This document shows, piece after piece, positions 38,477 to 48,259 of a stretch of 64,000 bases of DNA; within the stretch, counting starts at the first letter, position 1, and every line of letters starts with the position of its first letter. A program made the translations under genes and the position numbers. Under the pieces are notes generated by a model. The model searched no databases. It had not been told where the DNA came from and saw nothing but the letters and a program-made list of their open reading frames with translations. The DNA is from Methylococcus capsulatus. GTDB lineage: Bacteria; Pseudomonadota; Gammaproteobacteria; Methylococcales; Methylococcaceae. The stretch spans positions 186,001-250,000 of the forward strand of contig NZ_CP104311.1 in assembly GCF_036864975.1 (NCBI RefSeq). Reading direction: 5' to 3'.

Positions 38477-40561
38477 ATGACTGATTTATCGCGTTACCGA
38501 AACATAGGCATCTTCGCTCACGTCGACGCGGGCAAGACCACCACCACCGAACGGATTTTGAAGCTCACCGGCAAGATCCACAAGATCGGCGAAGTGCACG
38601 ACGGTGCCGCGACGACCGACTTCATGGAGCAGGAGCAGGAACGCGGTATCACCATTCAGTCCGCGGCCACCACCTGTTTCTGGAAGGATCACCGCTTCAA
38701 CATCATCGATACCCCGGGACACGTCGACTTCACCATCGAAGTCTACCGCTCGCTCAAGGTCCTCGATGGCGGCATCGGCGTGTTCTGCGGTTCCGGCGGC
38801 GTCGAACCACAGTCGGAAACCAACTGGCGCTATGCCAACGACTCCGAGGTCGCGCGCATCATTTACGTCAACAAGCTGGACCGGGTCGGCGCCGATTTCT
38901 ACCGCGTGGTCAAGCAGATCAGAGACGTCCTGGGGGCTTATCCGCTGGTCATGACCCTGCCGATCGGCCGCGAAGAGAACTTCGTCGGTGTGGTGGAATT
39001 GCTGACCCGCAAAGCCTGGATCTGGGACGACTCCGGCGACCCGATGAAATATGAGATCAAGGACGTTCCCGCCGACATGATCGACGAAGTCGAAAAATGG
39101 CGCTCCGACTTGGTGGAAAAAGCCGTCGAGCAGGACGACGAGGTCATGGAAAAGTACCTCGAGGGCGAAGAACCGGATATCGAGACCCTCAAGCGACTGA
39201 TCCGCAAAGGCACCATCAAACTGGACTTCTTCCCGACCTACTGCGGCTCTTCGTTCAAGAATAAGGGCGTGCAACTGGTGCTGGACGCCGTGGTCGACTA
39301 TCTGCCCGATCCGACCGAGGTCAAGCCGCAGCCCGAAGTGGACCTGGAAGGCCATGAAACCGGCGAATTCGCCATCGTCGACCCGGACCGCCCGTTGCGC
39401 GCTCTGGCCTTCAAGATCATGGACGACCGTTACGGCGCCCTGACCTTCCTGCGCCTTTACTCGGGCCGGCTGGAAAAAGGCACCACCGTCCTCAACACCG
39501 CGACCGGCAAGACCGAGCGCATCGGCCGCATCGTCGAAATGCACGCCAATCAGCGCAACGAGTTGGATTCGGCTCAGGCCGGCGACATCGTGGCGGTGCT
39601 GGGCATGAAGAACGTCCAGACCGGCCACACCCTGTGTGACCCGGACAAGCCGGCCACCCTGGAGCCGATGGTGTTCCCGGACCCCGTCATTTCCATCGCG
39701 GTAACGCCCAAGGACAAGGCGGGTAACGAGAAAATGGGCATCGCCCTGGGCAAGATGGTGCAGGAGGATCCGTCTTTCCACGTCGAGACCGACCAGGAAT
39801 CCGGCGAAACCATCCTCAAAGGCATGGGCGAGCTCCACCTCGACATCAAGGTGGACATCCTCAAGCGTACCCACGGGGTGGAGGTGAACGTCGGCAAGCC
39901 ACAGGTGGCCTACCGGGAGACCATCACCCGGCGCGTCGAAGACGAGTACGTGCACAAGAAGCAGACCGGCGGTTCCGGCCAATACGCCAAGATCAACTAC
40001 GTCATCGAACCCGGCGAGCCGGGGTCGGGGTTCGCGTTCGAATCGACGGTGACCGGCGGCAACGTGCCGCGTGAATTCTGGCCGGCGGTCGAAAAAGGCT
40101 TCAGGAGCATGCTCGGCAAGGGCGTTTTGGCCGGCTACCCATGCGTCGATTTCAAGGTCAACCTCACCGACGGTGGCTTCCACGCGGTGGATTCCTCGGC
40201 GATTGCCTTCGAAATCGCGGCCCAGGCGGCGTTCCGCCAGTCCGTGCCGAAGGCGGCGCCGCAGCTGCTGGAACCGATCATGAAGGTGGACGTGTTCACC
40301 CCGGACGCCCACGTCGGTGACGTGATCGGCGACCTGAACCGTCGCCGCGGCATGATCAAATCCCAGGAAGCCGGCGTGACCGGCGTGCGCATCAAGGCCG
40401 AGGTTCCGCTGTCCGAAATGTTCGGCTACATCGGCGATCTGCGCACTATGACTTCCGGCCGCGGCCAGTTCTCCATGGAGTTCTCGCACTACATGCCTTG
40501 CCCGAAGAACGTGGCGGACGAAGTCATCAAGGAAGCCCAGGAGCGTGCGGCCAGGAAATAA
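38477..40561 (+). CDS. fusA: Elongation factor G paralogue (FusA2 type)
   Basis: 694 residues, complete EF-G with G1 [16 protein letters not shown]3 [12 protein letters not shown]4 NKLD, domain II and domains III-V ([26 protein letters not shown]). It differs from canonical str-operon EF-G at signature places, e.g. [15 protein letters not shown] where the usual form is CAVGGVQPQSETVW, and [14 protein letters not shown] in domain IV. These match the second EF-G group of Pseudomonas and Vibrio (from memory). It is not next to rpsL, rpsG or tuf but stands alone with its own promoter and terminator, also suggesting a second copy. Confidence 0.93.
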   Translation: MTDLSRYRNIGIFAHVDAGKTTTTERILKLTGKIHKIGEVHDGAATTDFMEQEQERGITIQSAATTCFWKDHRFNIIDTPGHVDFTIEVYRSLKVLDGGIGVFCGSGGVEPQSETNWRYANDSEVARIIYVNKLDRVGADFYRVVKQIRDVLGAYPLVMTLPIGREENFVGVVELLTRKAWIWDDSGDPMKYEIKDVPADMIDEVEKWRSDLVEKAVEQDDEVMEKYLEGEEPDIETLKRLIRKGTIKLDFFPTYCGSSFKNKGVQLVLDAVVDYLPDPTEVKPQPEVDLEGHETGEFAIVDPDRPLRALAFKIMDDRYGALTFLRLYSGRLEKGTTVLNTATGKTERIGRIVEMHANQRNELDSAQAGDIVAVLGMKNVQTGHTLCDPDKPATLEPMVFPDPVISIAVTPKDKAGNEKMGIALGKMVQEDPSFHVETDQESGETILKGMGELHLDIKVDILKRTHGVEVNVGKPQVAYRETITRRVEDEYVHKKQTGGSGQYAKINYVIEPGEPGSGFAFESTVTGGNVPREFWPAVEKGFRSMLGKGVLAGYPCVDFKVNLTDGGFHAVDSSAIAFEIAAQAAFRQSVPKAAPQLLEPIMKVDVFTPDAHVGDVIGDLNRRRGMIKSQEAGVTGVRIKAEVPLSEMFGYIGDLRTMTSGRGQFSMEFSHYMPCPKNVADEVIKEAQERAARK

Positions 40562-40586
40562 CGGCCTCCCACACATGCGCGTTGCA

Positions 40587-40628
40587 CCGCGAAAGGCTCC
40601 CCTGGGGCCTTTCGCGGCCCGTTTTTTT
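40587..40628 (+). terminator. Intrinsic terminator after the EF-G gene
   Basis: Perfect 11-bp stem (40587-40597 with 40607-40617), 9-base loop and T-run at 40622-40628, 26 bases after the stop codon. It ends a one-gene transcript. Confidence 0.92.
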
Positions 40629-40743
40629 GATTCCCCGGCGCGCTCGGCGGCCACAAGAACTCCCTATCCTTCGGCGCATGGCCGTTATAACTTAATCTAA
40701 TCGCGGTACTGGCTTGTCCACGAATGATGCAAGGGGGGATTTC

Positions 40744-41106
40744 ATGAGCAAAAAGAGCATGGCCGACTGGTGGAAGGAGAAGCGCGCTAACGAGGAAAGG
40801 GAAAAGGCAGGACGGACCGACTTCGAGGACGTCGAGGCCCTGTATGACCGGCTTGGCCGGGAACCGGCGGTGGACGCCTCGCTCGAGGCGATCCGCAAGG
40901 AACTGGCCGCAGTCTACCGCGACATGCGCGCGGGACGGATCGACTGCAACGACGGCACCCGCCTAGCCTATGTGCTGGACATACTGCGCAAAACCCATGA
41001 ATCCAACGTCGTGAAAAACCGCCTGGGCGCTCTGGAAAAAGCCATGGGCGTGAAATCCGACAGCGGTCCGGAATGGCTCGGACTGCCGTTCGGCAATTCG
41101 GACTGA
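40744..41106 (+). CDS. Hypothetical charged protein, 120 residues
   Basis: ATG at 40744 with a GGGGGGA ribosome site; a TTG 30 bases earlier is in frame but poorly placed. The protein begins MSKKSMADWWKEKRANEERE, is helical and charged, and ends PEWLGLPFGNSD. No signal peptide, membrane helix or recognised domain. It stands between the EF-G terminator and asnB, 89 bases from the latter. Its function is unknown. Confidence 0.75.
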   Translation: MSKKSMADWWKEKRANEEREKAGRTDFEDVEALYDRLGREPAVDASLEAIRKELAAVYRDMRAGRIDCNDGTRLAYVLDILRKTHESNVVKNRLGALEKAMGVKSDSGPEWLGLPFGNSD

Positions 41107-41195
41107 AAACACGACCGGCCGCAAATCCTGCTCGCACCGACCCGACGGGGCTGCGACACTCTCTTTCCATACCGACTGTTCGAGAACCTGCCACC

Positions 41196-43010
41196 ATGTG
41201 CGGCATCGCCGGCCTGTTCAACTGCAATCTCCCCGCCGACAGGCTCCGGCTCGACCAAGCCGTGGCCAAGCTGGCCCACCGGGGCCCCGACGACCGGGGC
41301 CTCTTCCTCGACGGCCGCTTCGGCATGGGGCATACCCGCCTTGCTATCATCGACCTGGCGGGCGGCCACCAGCCGCTGTTTTCCAAAGACCGCGGACTGG
41401 CACTGATCGCGAACGGCGAAATCTACAATTTCGTCGAACTGCGCGCCGAGCTGGAAGCGTTGGGGCACGGTTTCCAGACCCATTCGGACTCAGAAGTCAT
41501 CCTCCATGCCTATCTGGCCTTCGGCGACAGCTTTCTCGAACGCATTCACGGCATGTTCGCCTTTGCGCTGTACGATGCGGCCGAAGGACGCCTGATCCTG
41601 GCCCGCGACCGCTTGGGGATGAAACCGCTGTTCCTGGCATGGCTTCCGGACGGCATCGCCTTCGCGTCCGAAATCAAGGCCCTGCTGCCTCTGCTCGACC
41701 AGCCCCCGGCGATCGATCCGCAAGGGCTGGCCCAGTATTTCCAGAACCAGTTTTCCACCGGCGCCACGACGGTTTTCAGCGGCGTGGAGCGGGTGCTGCC
41801 GGGCGAAGCCGTGATCATCGAAGCCGGCAGAGTGGCCCGCCGCTTCCGCTATTGGTCGCCGCTCGCCATACGCACGGAGCCGCTGGATTTCGACGAAGCG
41901 GCAGCGCGCTTCGATACGCTGATGGAGCGGGTGATGGTCGAGCACATGCGCTCGGACGTGCCAGTCGGTCTGTTTTTGTCCGGCGGCGTCGATTCCTCAC
42001 TGCTGCTCGCCCTCCTGAGCCGCTATTCCGACCAGCCCATCCGTACCTTCTCGGTCGGTTTTCCCGGCACCTCGCTGACCAATGAACTTCCGCTGGCCAA
42101 AGACCTGGCCCGGCGTTTTGGCAGCCGCCACCGCGAGATCCGGCCCGATCCGAAAGACATCTTCCACAGCCTGCCGCTGACCGTGTGGGCAGCGGACGAT
42201 CTGATGCGCGACAACGCCAACCTGCCGACCTCCCTGCTGGCGCGGGCCGCGGGCGAAGAGCTGAAGGTGGTATTCTCCGGCGAGGGCGGCGACGAGGTGT
42301 TCGCCGGCTACGGGCGTTACCGGACATCACCCCTCGAGCGCCTGTTCAAGGGCCTGCTGGCACCCGGCTCGGGCGGTTTCCGGACCCGCGGCAGCTTCCG
42401 CGGGCACTGGCCCAAGACGCTGTTCGGCCCGACGCTGCTGGCGGCCTCGCAACATGCCCGACGCCCCGTGCTGGAATCCTGGCGAGAAGCGCCGCATGGC
42501 TGGAGCGATCTGCAGCGGATGCAGTACGTCGACCTCCGCCACGCGCTGCCCGACAACCTGCTGGTCAAGGCCGACCGCATGCTGATGGCCTGGGGCGTGG
42601 AGGGTCGGCTGCCGTTCCTGGACCACCGCATCGTCGAATTCGGCCTGGGCCTGCCCGACCGGCTCAAAGTCGCGGGACGCCAGGGCAAGCTGTTCCTCAA
42701 ACGCTGGGGCGAGCGGCTGGTGCCACCTGAACAGCTCTACGCCAGGAAGCGCGGCTTCCACGTCCCCTTGAGCGAATGGCTGGACGAGCCTTTCCTCAAA
42801 CGGCTGGCTCAAATCCTACCGGAACACCCCGCACTCACCCCGTGGCTCAAGCCCGACGGCATCCGCATGCTGATCGCCGACTGCCGCGAAGAGCGACAGG
42901 GCAGCGCCATGCTCTGGGCCATCCTCCAGTTCGCGATCTGGCACCAGCTGTTCATTGCAGGCTCCGGAGAGCGGCCGGCGCCCTTGACCGACCCCTTGGA
43001 ATTCCTGTAG
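41196..43010 (+). CDS. asnB: Asparagine synthetase (glutamine-hydrolysing)
   Basis: 604 residues from ATG 41196, which places the catalytic Cys at position 2 (MCGIAGLF), as required for the class II glutamine amidotransferase half. The synthetase half has the PP-loop ATP site FLSGGVDSSLLLALL and the segments FSGEGGDEVFAGYGRY and RMLMAWGVEGRLPFLDHR. It could make asparagine or amidate a surface polysaccharide; the immediately following glycosyltransferase gene (11 bases) favours a polysaccharide context but does not prove it. Confidence 0.93.
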   Translation: MCGIAGLFNCNLPADRLRLDQAVAKLAHRGPDDRGLFLDGRFGMGHTRLAIIDLAGGHQPLFSKDRGLALIANGEIYNFVELRAELEALGHGFQTHSDSEVILHAYLAFGDSFLERIHGMFAFALYDAAEGRLILARDRLGMKPLFLAWLPDGIAFASEIKALLPLLDQPPAIDPQGLAQYFQNQFSTGATTVFSGVERVLPGEAVIIEAGRVARRFRYWSPLAIRTEPLDFDEAAARFDTLMERVMVEHMRSDVPVGLFLSGGVDSSLLLALLSRYSDQPIRTFSVGFPGTSLTNELPLAKDLARRFGSRHREIRPDPKDIFHSLPLTVWAADDLMRDNANLPTSLLARAAGEELKVVFSGEGGDEVFAGYGRYRTSPLERLFKGLLAPGSGGFRTRGSFRGHWPKTLFGPTLLAASQHARRPVLESWREAPHGWSDLQRMQYVDLRHALPDNLLVKADRMLMAWGVEGRLPFLDHRIVEFGLGLPDRLKVAGRQGKLFLKRWGERLVPPEQLYARKRGFHVPLSEWLDEPFLKRLAQILPEHPALTPWLKPDGIRMLIADCREERQGSAMLWAILQFAIWHQLFIAGSGERPAPLTDPLEFL

Positions 43011-43021
43011 AGCCGAAGTCC

Positions 43022-44146
43022 ATGAGTGTTTCCGGAACGTCCATTTCTCGCCGCTTGGCCGTCTTCGCCTCGTTCTCCGGCCAGGGTGGCGTCGAGAAGA
43101 TGATCACGAACCTGGCTGCGGGCTTTCTCGATGCCGGCGTCACCGTGGATCTGGTGCTGGCACGCGCCGAGGGCGAGCATCTCGAGTCGATCCCGACGGG
43201 CGTGCGTATCGTCAGGTTGAACGTCCACCACACCTCCACCGCCTTGCCGGGTCTGGTCCGATACCTCCGCGCAGAGAAACCGGACGCCATCCTCGCCGCC
43301 AAGGACCGAGCCATCCGGGTCGCACTGCTCGCCCGCAAGCTAGCCGGCTCGCATGCCCCGCTGGTGGGACGGCTGGGCACCACGGTGTCGGCCGCCCTCA
43401 AAGGCAAAGGCTGGATGCGCGAATTGACCCGGTATGCCGGCATGCGCTTGTTTTATCCGTACCTGGATGCAATCGTCGCTGTCTCCCAGGGCGTGAAAGA
43501 TGACATCCTCGCCATCACCGGCCTGCCCTCCGAGCGAGTCCGGGTCATCCGCAATCCCGTCATCACCCCGGCACTGGAACGGCAGGCCGCCCAGCCCTGC
43601 GATCACCCCTGGCTGAACGATCCGGCCGTCCCTGTCATCGTCGGTATGGGCCGGCTCACCCGGCAGAAGGGATTCCCCGATCTCATCGCCGCCTTCGCCC
43701 GGTTGCGCCGGGACCGCGTCTGCCGGCTCGTCGTCATCGGCGACGGCGGCGACCGGGATAAACTGGAGCGGCTGGTGAAAGACCTCGGCGTGAGCGAGTG
43801 CGTGGCTTTCACCGGCTTCCTGAAGAATCCGCATGCGCTGGTCGCGCGCTGCAGCCTGTTCGTGCTCTCCTCGCTGTGGGAGGGTTCACCGAACGCACTG
43901 ACCGAAGCAATGGCCCTGGGCCGGCCAGTGGTCTCGACCGACTGCCCGAGCGGTCCAGCGGAATTGCTGGCCGATGGCAGATATGGGGCGCTGGTGCCGG
44001 TCGGCGAGGTCGAGGCGCTGGCCGCGGCTATGGCGCACGCGCTGGATCGCCCGCTGCCGGCTGAATGCCTGCGTCGGGCGGTGGCCGAATACACACAATC
44101 CGTCAGCGCGCGGCGATACCTGGAAACGTTAGGGATCGCCCCCTGA
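43022..44146 (+). CDS. Glycosyltransferase family 4 protein
   Basis: 374 residues, GT-B fold. N-terminal acceptor domain with FASFSGQGGVEKMITNLA; C-terminal nucleotide-sugar domain with VGMGRLTRQKGFPDLIAAF and the donor motif SSLWEGSPNALTEAMALGRPVVSTDCPSGPAELL, including the conserved E-x7-E. No membrane helix is evident, so it is cytoplasmic or peripherally membrane-bound. Probably adds a sugar to a lipid-linked glycan; donor and acceptor cannot be told. Forms a pair with asnB and overlaps the convergent epimerase by 18 bases. Confidence 0.92.
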   Translation: MSVSGTSISRRLAVFASFSGQGGVEKMITNLAAGFLDAGVTVDLVLARAEGEHLESIPTGVRIVRLNVHHTSTALPGLVRYLRAEKPDAILAAKDRAIRVALLARKLAGSHAPLVGRLGTTVSAALKGKGWMRELTRYAGMRLFYPYLDAIVAVSQGVKDDILAITGLPSERVRVIRNPVITPALERQAAQPCDHPWLNDPAVPVIVGMGRLTRQKGFPDLIAAFARLRRDRVCRLVVIGDGGDRDKLERLVKDLGVSECVAFTGFLKNPHALVARCSLFVLSSLWEGSPNALTEAMALGRPVVSTDCPSGPAELLADGRYGALVPVGEVEALAAAMAHALDRPLPAECLRRAVAEYTQSVSARRYLETLGIAP

Positions 44147-45010
44147 GCAGGCGGCAAGGCCCCGTTCCAGATCGGGATAGCGCAGCCTCGGGTGAAGCTC
44201 GCGCAGCATCCGGCCATTATCGAGGCGCTTGGACTCTGCCAGGAACGATAGCATGGCCGGGCTCAGGACTCGCTGCGCCTCCTCCAGCGAAATCGCGGGC
44301 GGCCGCGGCAGGCCGAAACGGTCGGCAACGGCATAAAAAAAATCGGTCAGGTTGGTAGGATGGCCGTCGCTGACGTTGTATACGCCTTCGGCTGTGGCCC
44401 GCCGCCCCGCAGCGACACAGACCTGGGCCAGATCGTCGGCGTGAATGCGATTGGAATAAGGACTCTCCTCCTGCCGCACCACCGGCACCCCGGCGCGGAG
44501 GCGCTGGAGCGGCAGACGCCCCGGCCCATAAATGCCGGGCACCCGCAGGATCACCGCCGTGACGCCGTAGCGGCGACTCCAGGCCGCGAGCGCCCCCTCT
44601 GCGGCCAGGCGCCGGCGGGAGCGGCCGGTTTGAGGGTGGGGTAGACGGTCCTCACCCACCCAGTCCCCCCCGCAGTCGCCGTAGACGCCGCTGGTGCTGA
44701 GATAGACCACCTTGCCGGGCAGGTGCCTCGGCGGCAAGGCTTCGAGCAGTGCCGCCAGCCGCGGATCGACCTCGCCGTCGGCAGGCGGAGGAGCGAAATA
44801 ATACAGGGTGATCCAGCCGCCTTTCAGGCCGGTCAAAGAAGCGGGGCTGTCCAGATCGCCGCGAACGGGGGTGATGCCTTGCCCAGCGAGCCGCTCCGCC
44901 GTTTCCGCCGAACGCGCCAAGCCCTCGACGCTGTGCCCTCCAGCCCGCTCCAGCCGGGCCACCCGGCGGCCGATGTCGCCGCAGCCGACAATGAGGACCG
45001 TTCGCGTCAA
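44129..45010 (-). CDS. NAD(P)-dependent epimerase/dehydratase, YeeZ-like
   Basis: 293 residues from a TTG start at 45010. Rossmann motif VLIVGCGDIGRR at the N-terminus, an extended SDR core with VVYLSTSGVYGDCGGDWV, the substrate region RVPGIYGPGRLPLQRL and YSNRIHADDLAQVCVAA. The YxxxK catalytic pair of classical SDRs is not obvious, as is normal for YeeZ. Lies 5 bases downstream of orn on the same strand. The TTG is supported only by a nearby AAGG. The substrate is unknown. Confidence 0.88.
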   Translation of the reverse strand: MTRTVLIVGCGDIGRRVARLERAGGHSVEGLARSAETAERLAGQGITPVRGDLDSPASLTGLKGGWITLYYFAPPPADGEVDPRLAALLEALPPRHLPGKVVYLSTSGVYGDCGGDWVGEDRLPHPQTGRSRRRLAAEGALAAWSRRYGVTAVILRVPGIYGPGRLPLQRLRAGVPVVRQEESPYSNRIHADDLAQVCVAAGRRATAEGVYNVSDGHPTNLTDFFYAVADRFGLPRPPAISLEEAQRVLSPAMLSFLAESKRLDNGRMLRELHPRLRYPDLERGLAACSGGDP

Positions 45011-45015
45011 TGCCT

Positions 45016-45561
45016 TCAGATCTTGAGCACGGTTTCGCGGTAATACCGCAGTTCTGCGATGGATTCGCGGATGTCGTCCAGCGCCCGATGAGTGCTCTGC
45101 TTCTGCAGTCCTTCCTTGAGCGCCGGTGCCCAGCGCTCGACCAGGATCTTCAGTGTCGACACGTCGAGGTTACGGTAATGGAAATGGGCCTCCAACCGGG
45201 GCATGCAGCGGGCAAGGAAACGGCGGTCCTGGCAGATGCTGTTGCCGCAGATGGGGGATTCGTTCGGCGGCACCCACTCGCTGACGAAACCCAGCGTCAG
45301 CCGCTCGGCCTCGGCTTCGTCGATCGCGCTGCGCCGCACCCGCTCGATCAGCCCGGATTCGCCGTGCTGCTTGCGGTTCCAGTCGTCCATGCGGTCCAGC
45401 ACCGATTCCGGCTGATGGATCGCCAGCACGGGGCCCTCGGCGAGCACATTGAGCTGGCCGTCGGTGACGATGGTGGCGATCTCGATAATGGCGTCGTTCT
45501 GGGGGTCCAGCCCGGTCATCTCCAGATCGATCCAGATAAGGTTTTTTGCGTCCTGAGCCAT
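45016..45561 (-). CDS. orn: Oligoribonuclease
   Basis: 3'-5' exoribonuclease that degrades short RNA products, including pGpG from c-di-GMP breakdown. 181 residues, full length, DEDDh family: first motif [13 protein letters not shown], second motif with [15 protein letters not shown], and third motif [17 protein letters not shown] containing the catalytic His and Asp. Divergent from the M48 protease and close to rsgA, a neighbourhood typical of gammaproteobacteria. Confidence 0.98.
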   Translation of the reverse strand: MAQDAKNLIWIDLEMTGLDPQNDAIIEIATIVTDGQLNVLAEGPVLAIHQPESVLDRMDDWNRKQHGESGLIERVRRSAIDEAEAERLTLGFVSEWVPPNESPICGNSICQDRRFLARCMPRLEAHFHYRNLDVSTLKILVERWAPALKEGLQKQSTHRALDDIRESIAELRYYRETVLKI

Positions 45562-45663
45562 GCCGTCCTTCCAAGTGCCTGGGAGAATTCCAAACTTGTC
45601 AGGGATTTTATCAGAGGCTACCCTCTAGCGCCGATTTCCCCCAATCCATACCGATAACCGCGC

Positions 45664-46905
45664 ATGAATACCTTCACCACCCTGTTCCTGGCGGCCGTGA
45701 CCGTCTCTTCCGGCATCGAATACTGGCTGGCCCGGCGCCAGGCCAGCCACGTGCGCCTGCACCGCGACCGGGTGCCGGATGCGTTCCGGGACAGCGTGTC
45801 GCTGGAGGACCACCAGAAAGCAGCGGACTACACCCTGGCCAAGGGAAACCTGGACAACGTCGGTCGCATCGTCGGCATCGCGATCCTGCTCGGATTCACC
45901 CTCGGGGGGGGAATCGACGCCATCGCCGCATTCTGGAACGGTTTGGGACTTGGACCGATCGCCACCGGCGTGGGCATCGTCCTGACGACGCTGCTGGCTT
46001 CCCAGTTACTGGAACTGCCGCTCAACCTTTACCAGACCTTTCGGATCGAGGAGCGCTTCGGCTTCAACCGCACCACACCGCGCCAGTTCGCCATCGACCT
46101 GGGCCTGCAAACGGCCCTCTCCATCGTCATCGGCGCCCCGCTGCTGGCCTTGATCCTCTGGGTGATGGATAGCGCCGGCGCGCAGTGGTGGATCCCCGCC
46201 TGGGCCATCCTGATGGCTTTCTCGATCCTGATGAGCTGGGCCTTCCCAACCTTCATCGCACCCTTGTTCAACAAATTCGCCCCGCTCACGGACACAACAC
46301 TGAAGGCGCGCATCGAGGCCCTGCTCGAACGCTGCGGCTTCCGCGCACAAGGCATCTTCGTCATGGACGGCTCCAGACGCTCCGGCCATGGCAACGCCTA
46401 TTTCACAGGACTGGGCAACAACAAACGCATCGTGTTCTTCGACACCCTGGTCGATTCGCTCAACCACGACGAGATCGAAGCCGTTCTGGCCCATGAACTC
46501 GGCCATTTCAAGCGCCACCATGTGCTGAAGATGCTGGCCGGCACTTCACTGGTGACACTGGCCGGCTTCGCCCTGCTCGGCTGGTTGAGCAGCGAGGACT
46601 GGTTCTATCAGGGCCTCGGCGTCAGGGAGCAGTCGCATGCCACCGCTCTGCTACTGTTCATATTGGTGTCGCCGGTGTTCGCTGTCTTCCTGCAGCCGCT
46701 CGTGGCCTATGTGCAGCGACGCTATGAATTCGAGGCCGACGATTTCGCCGCCAGCCAGACCCGTGCCCGCTACCTGGTGCATGCCCTGGTCAAGTTGTAC
46801 CGGGAAAACGCCAGCACGCTCACTCCGGACCCGCTGTACGCCGCCTTTCACTACAGCCATCCGCCCGCCGCGATACGCATTGATCACCTGAGCGCGAAAA
46901 TCTAG
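45664..46905 (+). CDS. M48 family membrane metalloprotease (Ste24-like)
   Basis: 413 residues with several membrane helices and the zinc motif HELGHFKRHH (near residue 278), plus the downstream EFEADDFAASQ segment that supplies the third ligand Glu. Length and arrangement match CAAX-prenyl-protease-like bacterial Ste24 homologues. Bacteria lack CAAX prenylation, so the substrate is probably a misfolded membrane protein or peptide (inference). 17 bases upstream of rsgA and read in the same direction. Confidence 0.94.
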   Translation: MNTFTTLFLAAVTVSSGIEYWLARRQASHVRLHRDRVPDAFRDSVSLEDHQKAADYTLAKGNLDNVGRIVGIAILLGFTLGGGIDAIAAFWNGLGLGPIATGVGIVLTTLLASQLLELPLNLYQTFRIEERFGFNRTTPRQFAIDLGLQTALSIVIGAPLLALILWVMDSAGAQWWIPAWAILMAFSILMSWAFPTFIAPLFNKFAPLTDTTLKARIEALLERCGFRAQGIFVMDGSRRSGHGNAYFTGLGNNKRIVFFDTLVDSLNHDEIEAVLAHELGHFKRHHVLKMLAGTSLVTLAGFALLGWLSSEDWFYQGLGVREQSHATALLLFILVSPVFAVFLQPLVAYVQRRYEFEADDFAASQTRARYLVHALVKLYRENASTLTPDPLYAAFHYSHPPAAIRIDHLSAKI

Positions 46906-46922
46906 CGGCGGCCCCTGCCGTC

Positions 46923-47822
46923 ATGCAGACAATAAGACAGGGCCGGGTGGTCTGCCACCTCGGCAAAGGGCTGGCGGTGGCGGATGAGACCGGCCGCATC
47001 GTCCTCTGCCACACCCGGCGGCGGCTGGGGGACGCCGCCGTCGGTGACCGTGTGACATGGGAGCCCTGCGAAGGCGATCAAGGCCGGGTGCTGGAGATAC
47101 TGCCGCGCCGGTCCAGCCTCGTCAGACCCGCCCACGGCGGCCGGATTCGCGTGGTCGCGGCCAATCTGGACCGGGTCTTCGTGGTCCTGGCGCCGGAGCC
47201 CGAGCCGGACTGGCTGCTCGCGGACCAGATTCTGGCGGTCTGCGAATGCCGACACATCACGGCCGCTCTCATCCTCAACAAGATCGACCTGGAGGGCGTG
47301 TCCGCTCTGGAAGGTGCCTTACGCGACTATCAAGCCGCCGGCTACGACGTGTTCCGAATCAGCACGCGGAGCGGGGCGGGACTGGACGCCCTGCAATCCG
47401 TCCTCCATACGGGCTGCAGTATGCTGAGCGGCCAGTCTGGCGTGGGTAAATCCTCACTGACCAATGCCCTACTCCCGGACCGCAACCTGCGGATCGGTGA
47501 ACTCTCGGCCCATAGTGGCCTGGGCCGGCATACCACCACTTCGGCCACTCTGTACCCCTTGCCCGGAGGCGGTGAACTGATAGACAGCCCAGGCGTGGCC
47601 GTTTTCGGACTGGCGGAGGTCGATCCGGCCGAACTGGCACAGGCCTACCGCGATTTCCACCCTCATCTGGGCAAATGCCGCTTCAACGATTGCCGCCATA
47701 CGAAGGACAAGGGGTGTGCTGTGCGTGAAGCCGTCGAAGCGGGAATGCTTTCGCCGGCCCGCTATGAGCGCTATCTCAAACTGCTGGAGCGGGCAGGAAC
47801 GGCGGAATTCAGCGGCGGTTGA
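46923..47822 (+). CDS. rsgA: Ribosome small subunit-dependent GTPase RsgA (YjeQ)
   Basis: Late 30S assembly GTPase. 299 residues: N-terminal OB-fold, then a circularly permuted GTPase with G4 LNKIDLEG first, G1 LSGQSGVGKSSLTNALL, G2/switch HTTTSATLYPLP and G3 LIDSPGVAVFGL, then a zinc-binding region with C and H residues (GKCRFNDCRHTKDKGCAV). The ATG at 46923 follows the M48 gene closely. Next to orn, as in E. coli. Confidence 0.97.
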   Translation: MQTIRQGRVVCHLGKGLAVADETGRIVLCHTRRRLGDAAVGDRVTWEPCEGDQGRVLEILPRRSSLVRPAHGGRIRVVAANLDRVFVVLAPEPEPDWLLADQILAVCECRHITAALILNKIDLEGVSALEGALRDYQAAGYDVFRISTRSGAGLDALQSVLHTGCSMLSGQSGVGKSSLTNALLPDRNLRIGELSAHSGLGRHTTTSATLYPLPGGGELIDSPGVAVFGLAEVDPAELAQAYRDFHPHLGKCRFNDCRHTKDKGCAVREAVEAGMLSPARYERYLKLLERAGTAEFSGG

Positions 47823-47825
47823 GGC

Positions 47826-48158
47826 TCACGGCCGGGAATAAAGGACGTTGCAGGCAATGTGGATCTGCTGGGCGGCCAAGGCGCTGGACACATTTTCGCC
47901 ATGCTTCAGAATGCATTCCGCAGGGGTTCCTTCCAGCGGCTCTTCCACGGACAAACCGTCGGCAAAGTCCGAGAGACAGATTTTCATGATTTCCCGTGCC
48001 ACCGGCTCGTTTTTCACGTCCTCCATACCTTGAAGGATGCATTCCCAATAGTTCGAGGGACCGGTGAGCCCTGCCGCAGCCAAGGCAGAGCCCAGCAGCA
48101 GCAGCAAGGAAAGCGGGGGCCGGATTCGGGACAGCACGGGCGAACATTCCGTCATCAT
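47826..48158 (-). CDS. Small secreted Cys-containing hypothetical protein
   Basis: 110 residues from ATG 48158 (an ATG three bases later is equally possible; a longer TTG start would bury the signal). Signal peptide SLLLLLGSALAAAG, then a mature domain of about 80 residues with four cysteines (YWECIL, KICLSDF, AECILKH, HIACNVL), which could form two disulfides. It resembles small helical periplasmic proteins but I know no family. Convergent with rsgA, three bases apart, and divergent from the HMA-like gene. Confidence 0.72.
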   Translation of the reverse strand: MMTECSPVLSRIRPPLSLLLLLGSALAAAGLTGPSNYWECILQGMEDVKNEPVAREIMKICLSDFADGLSVEEPLEGTPAECILKHGENVSSALAAQQIHIACNVLYSRP

Positions 48159-48259
48159 GGATGATTGGCAACAATGATAACATTCGTAACCGGACGGGAA
48201 CGTGGCGGGTGACCGCCGGGTATCCCGACTGCCCTTAGATTTCAATACCGGACCCTTCC

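Noticed and set aside
38486-40654. A 722-residue open frame antisense to the EF-G gene
   Set aside because: It mirrors the codon structure of a highly conserved gene in GC-rich DNA; no family motif or ribosome site supports it.
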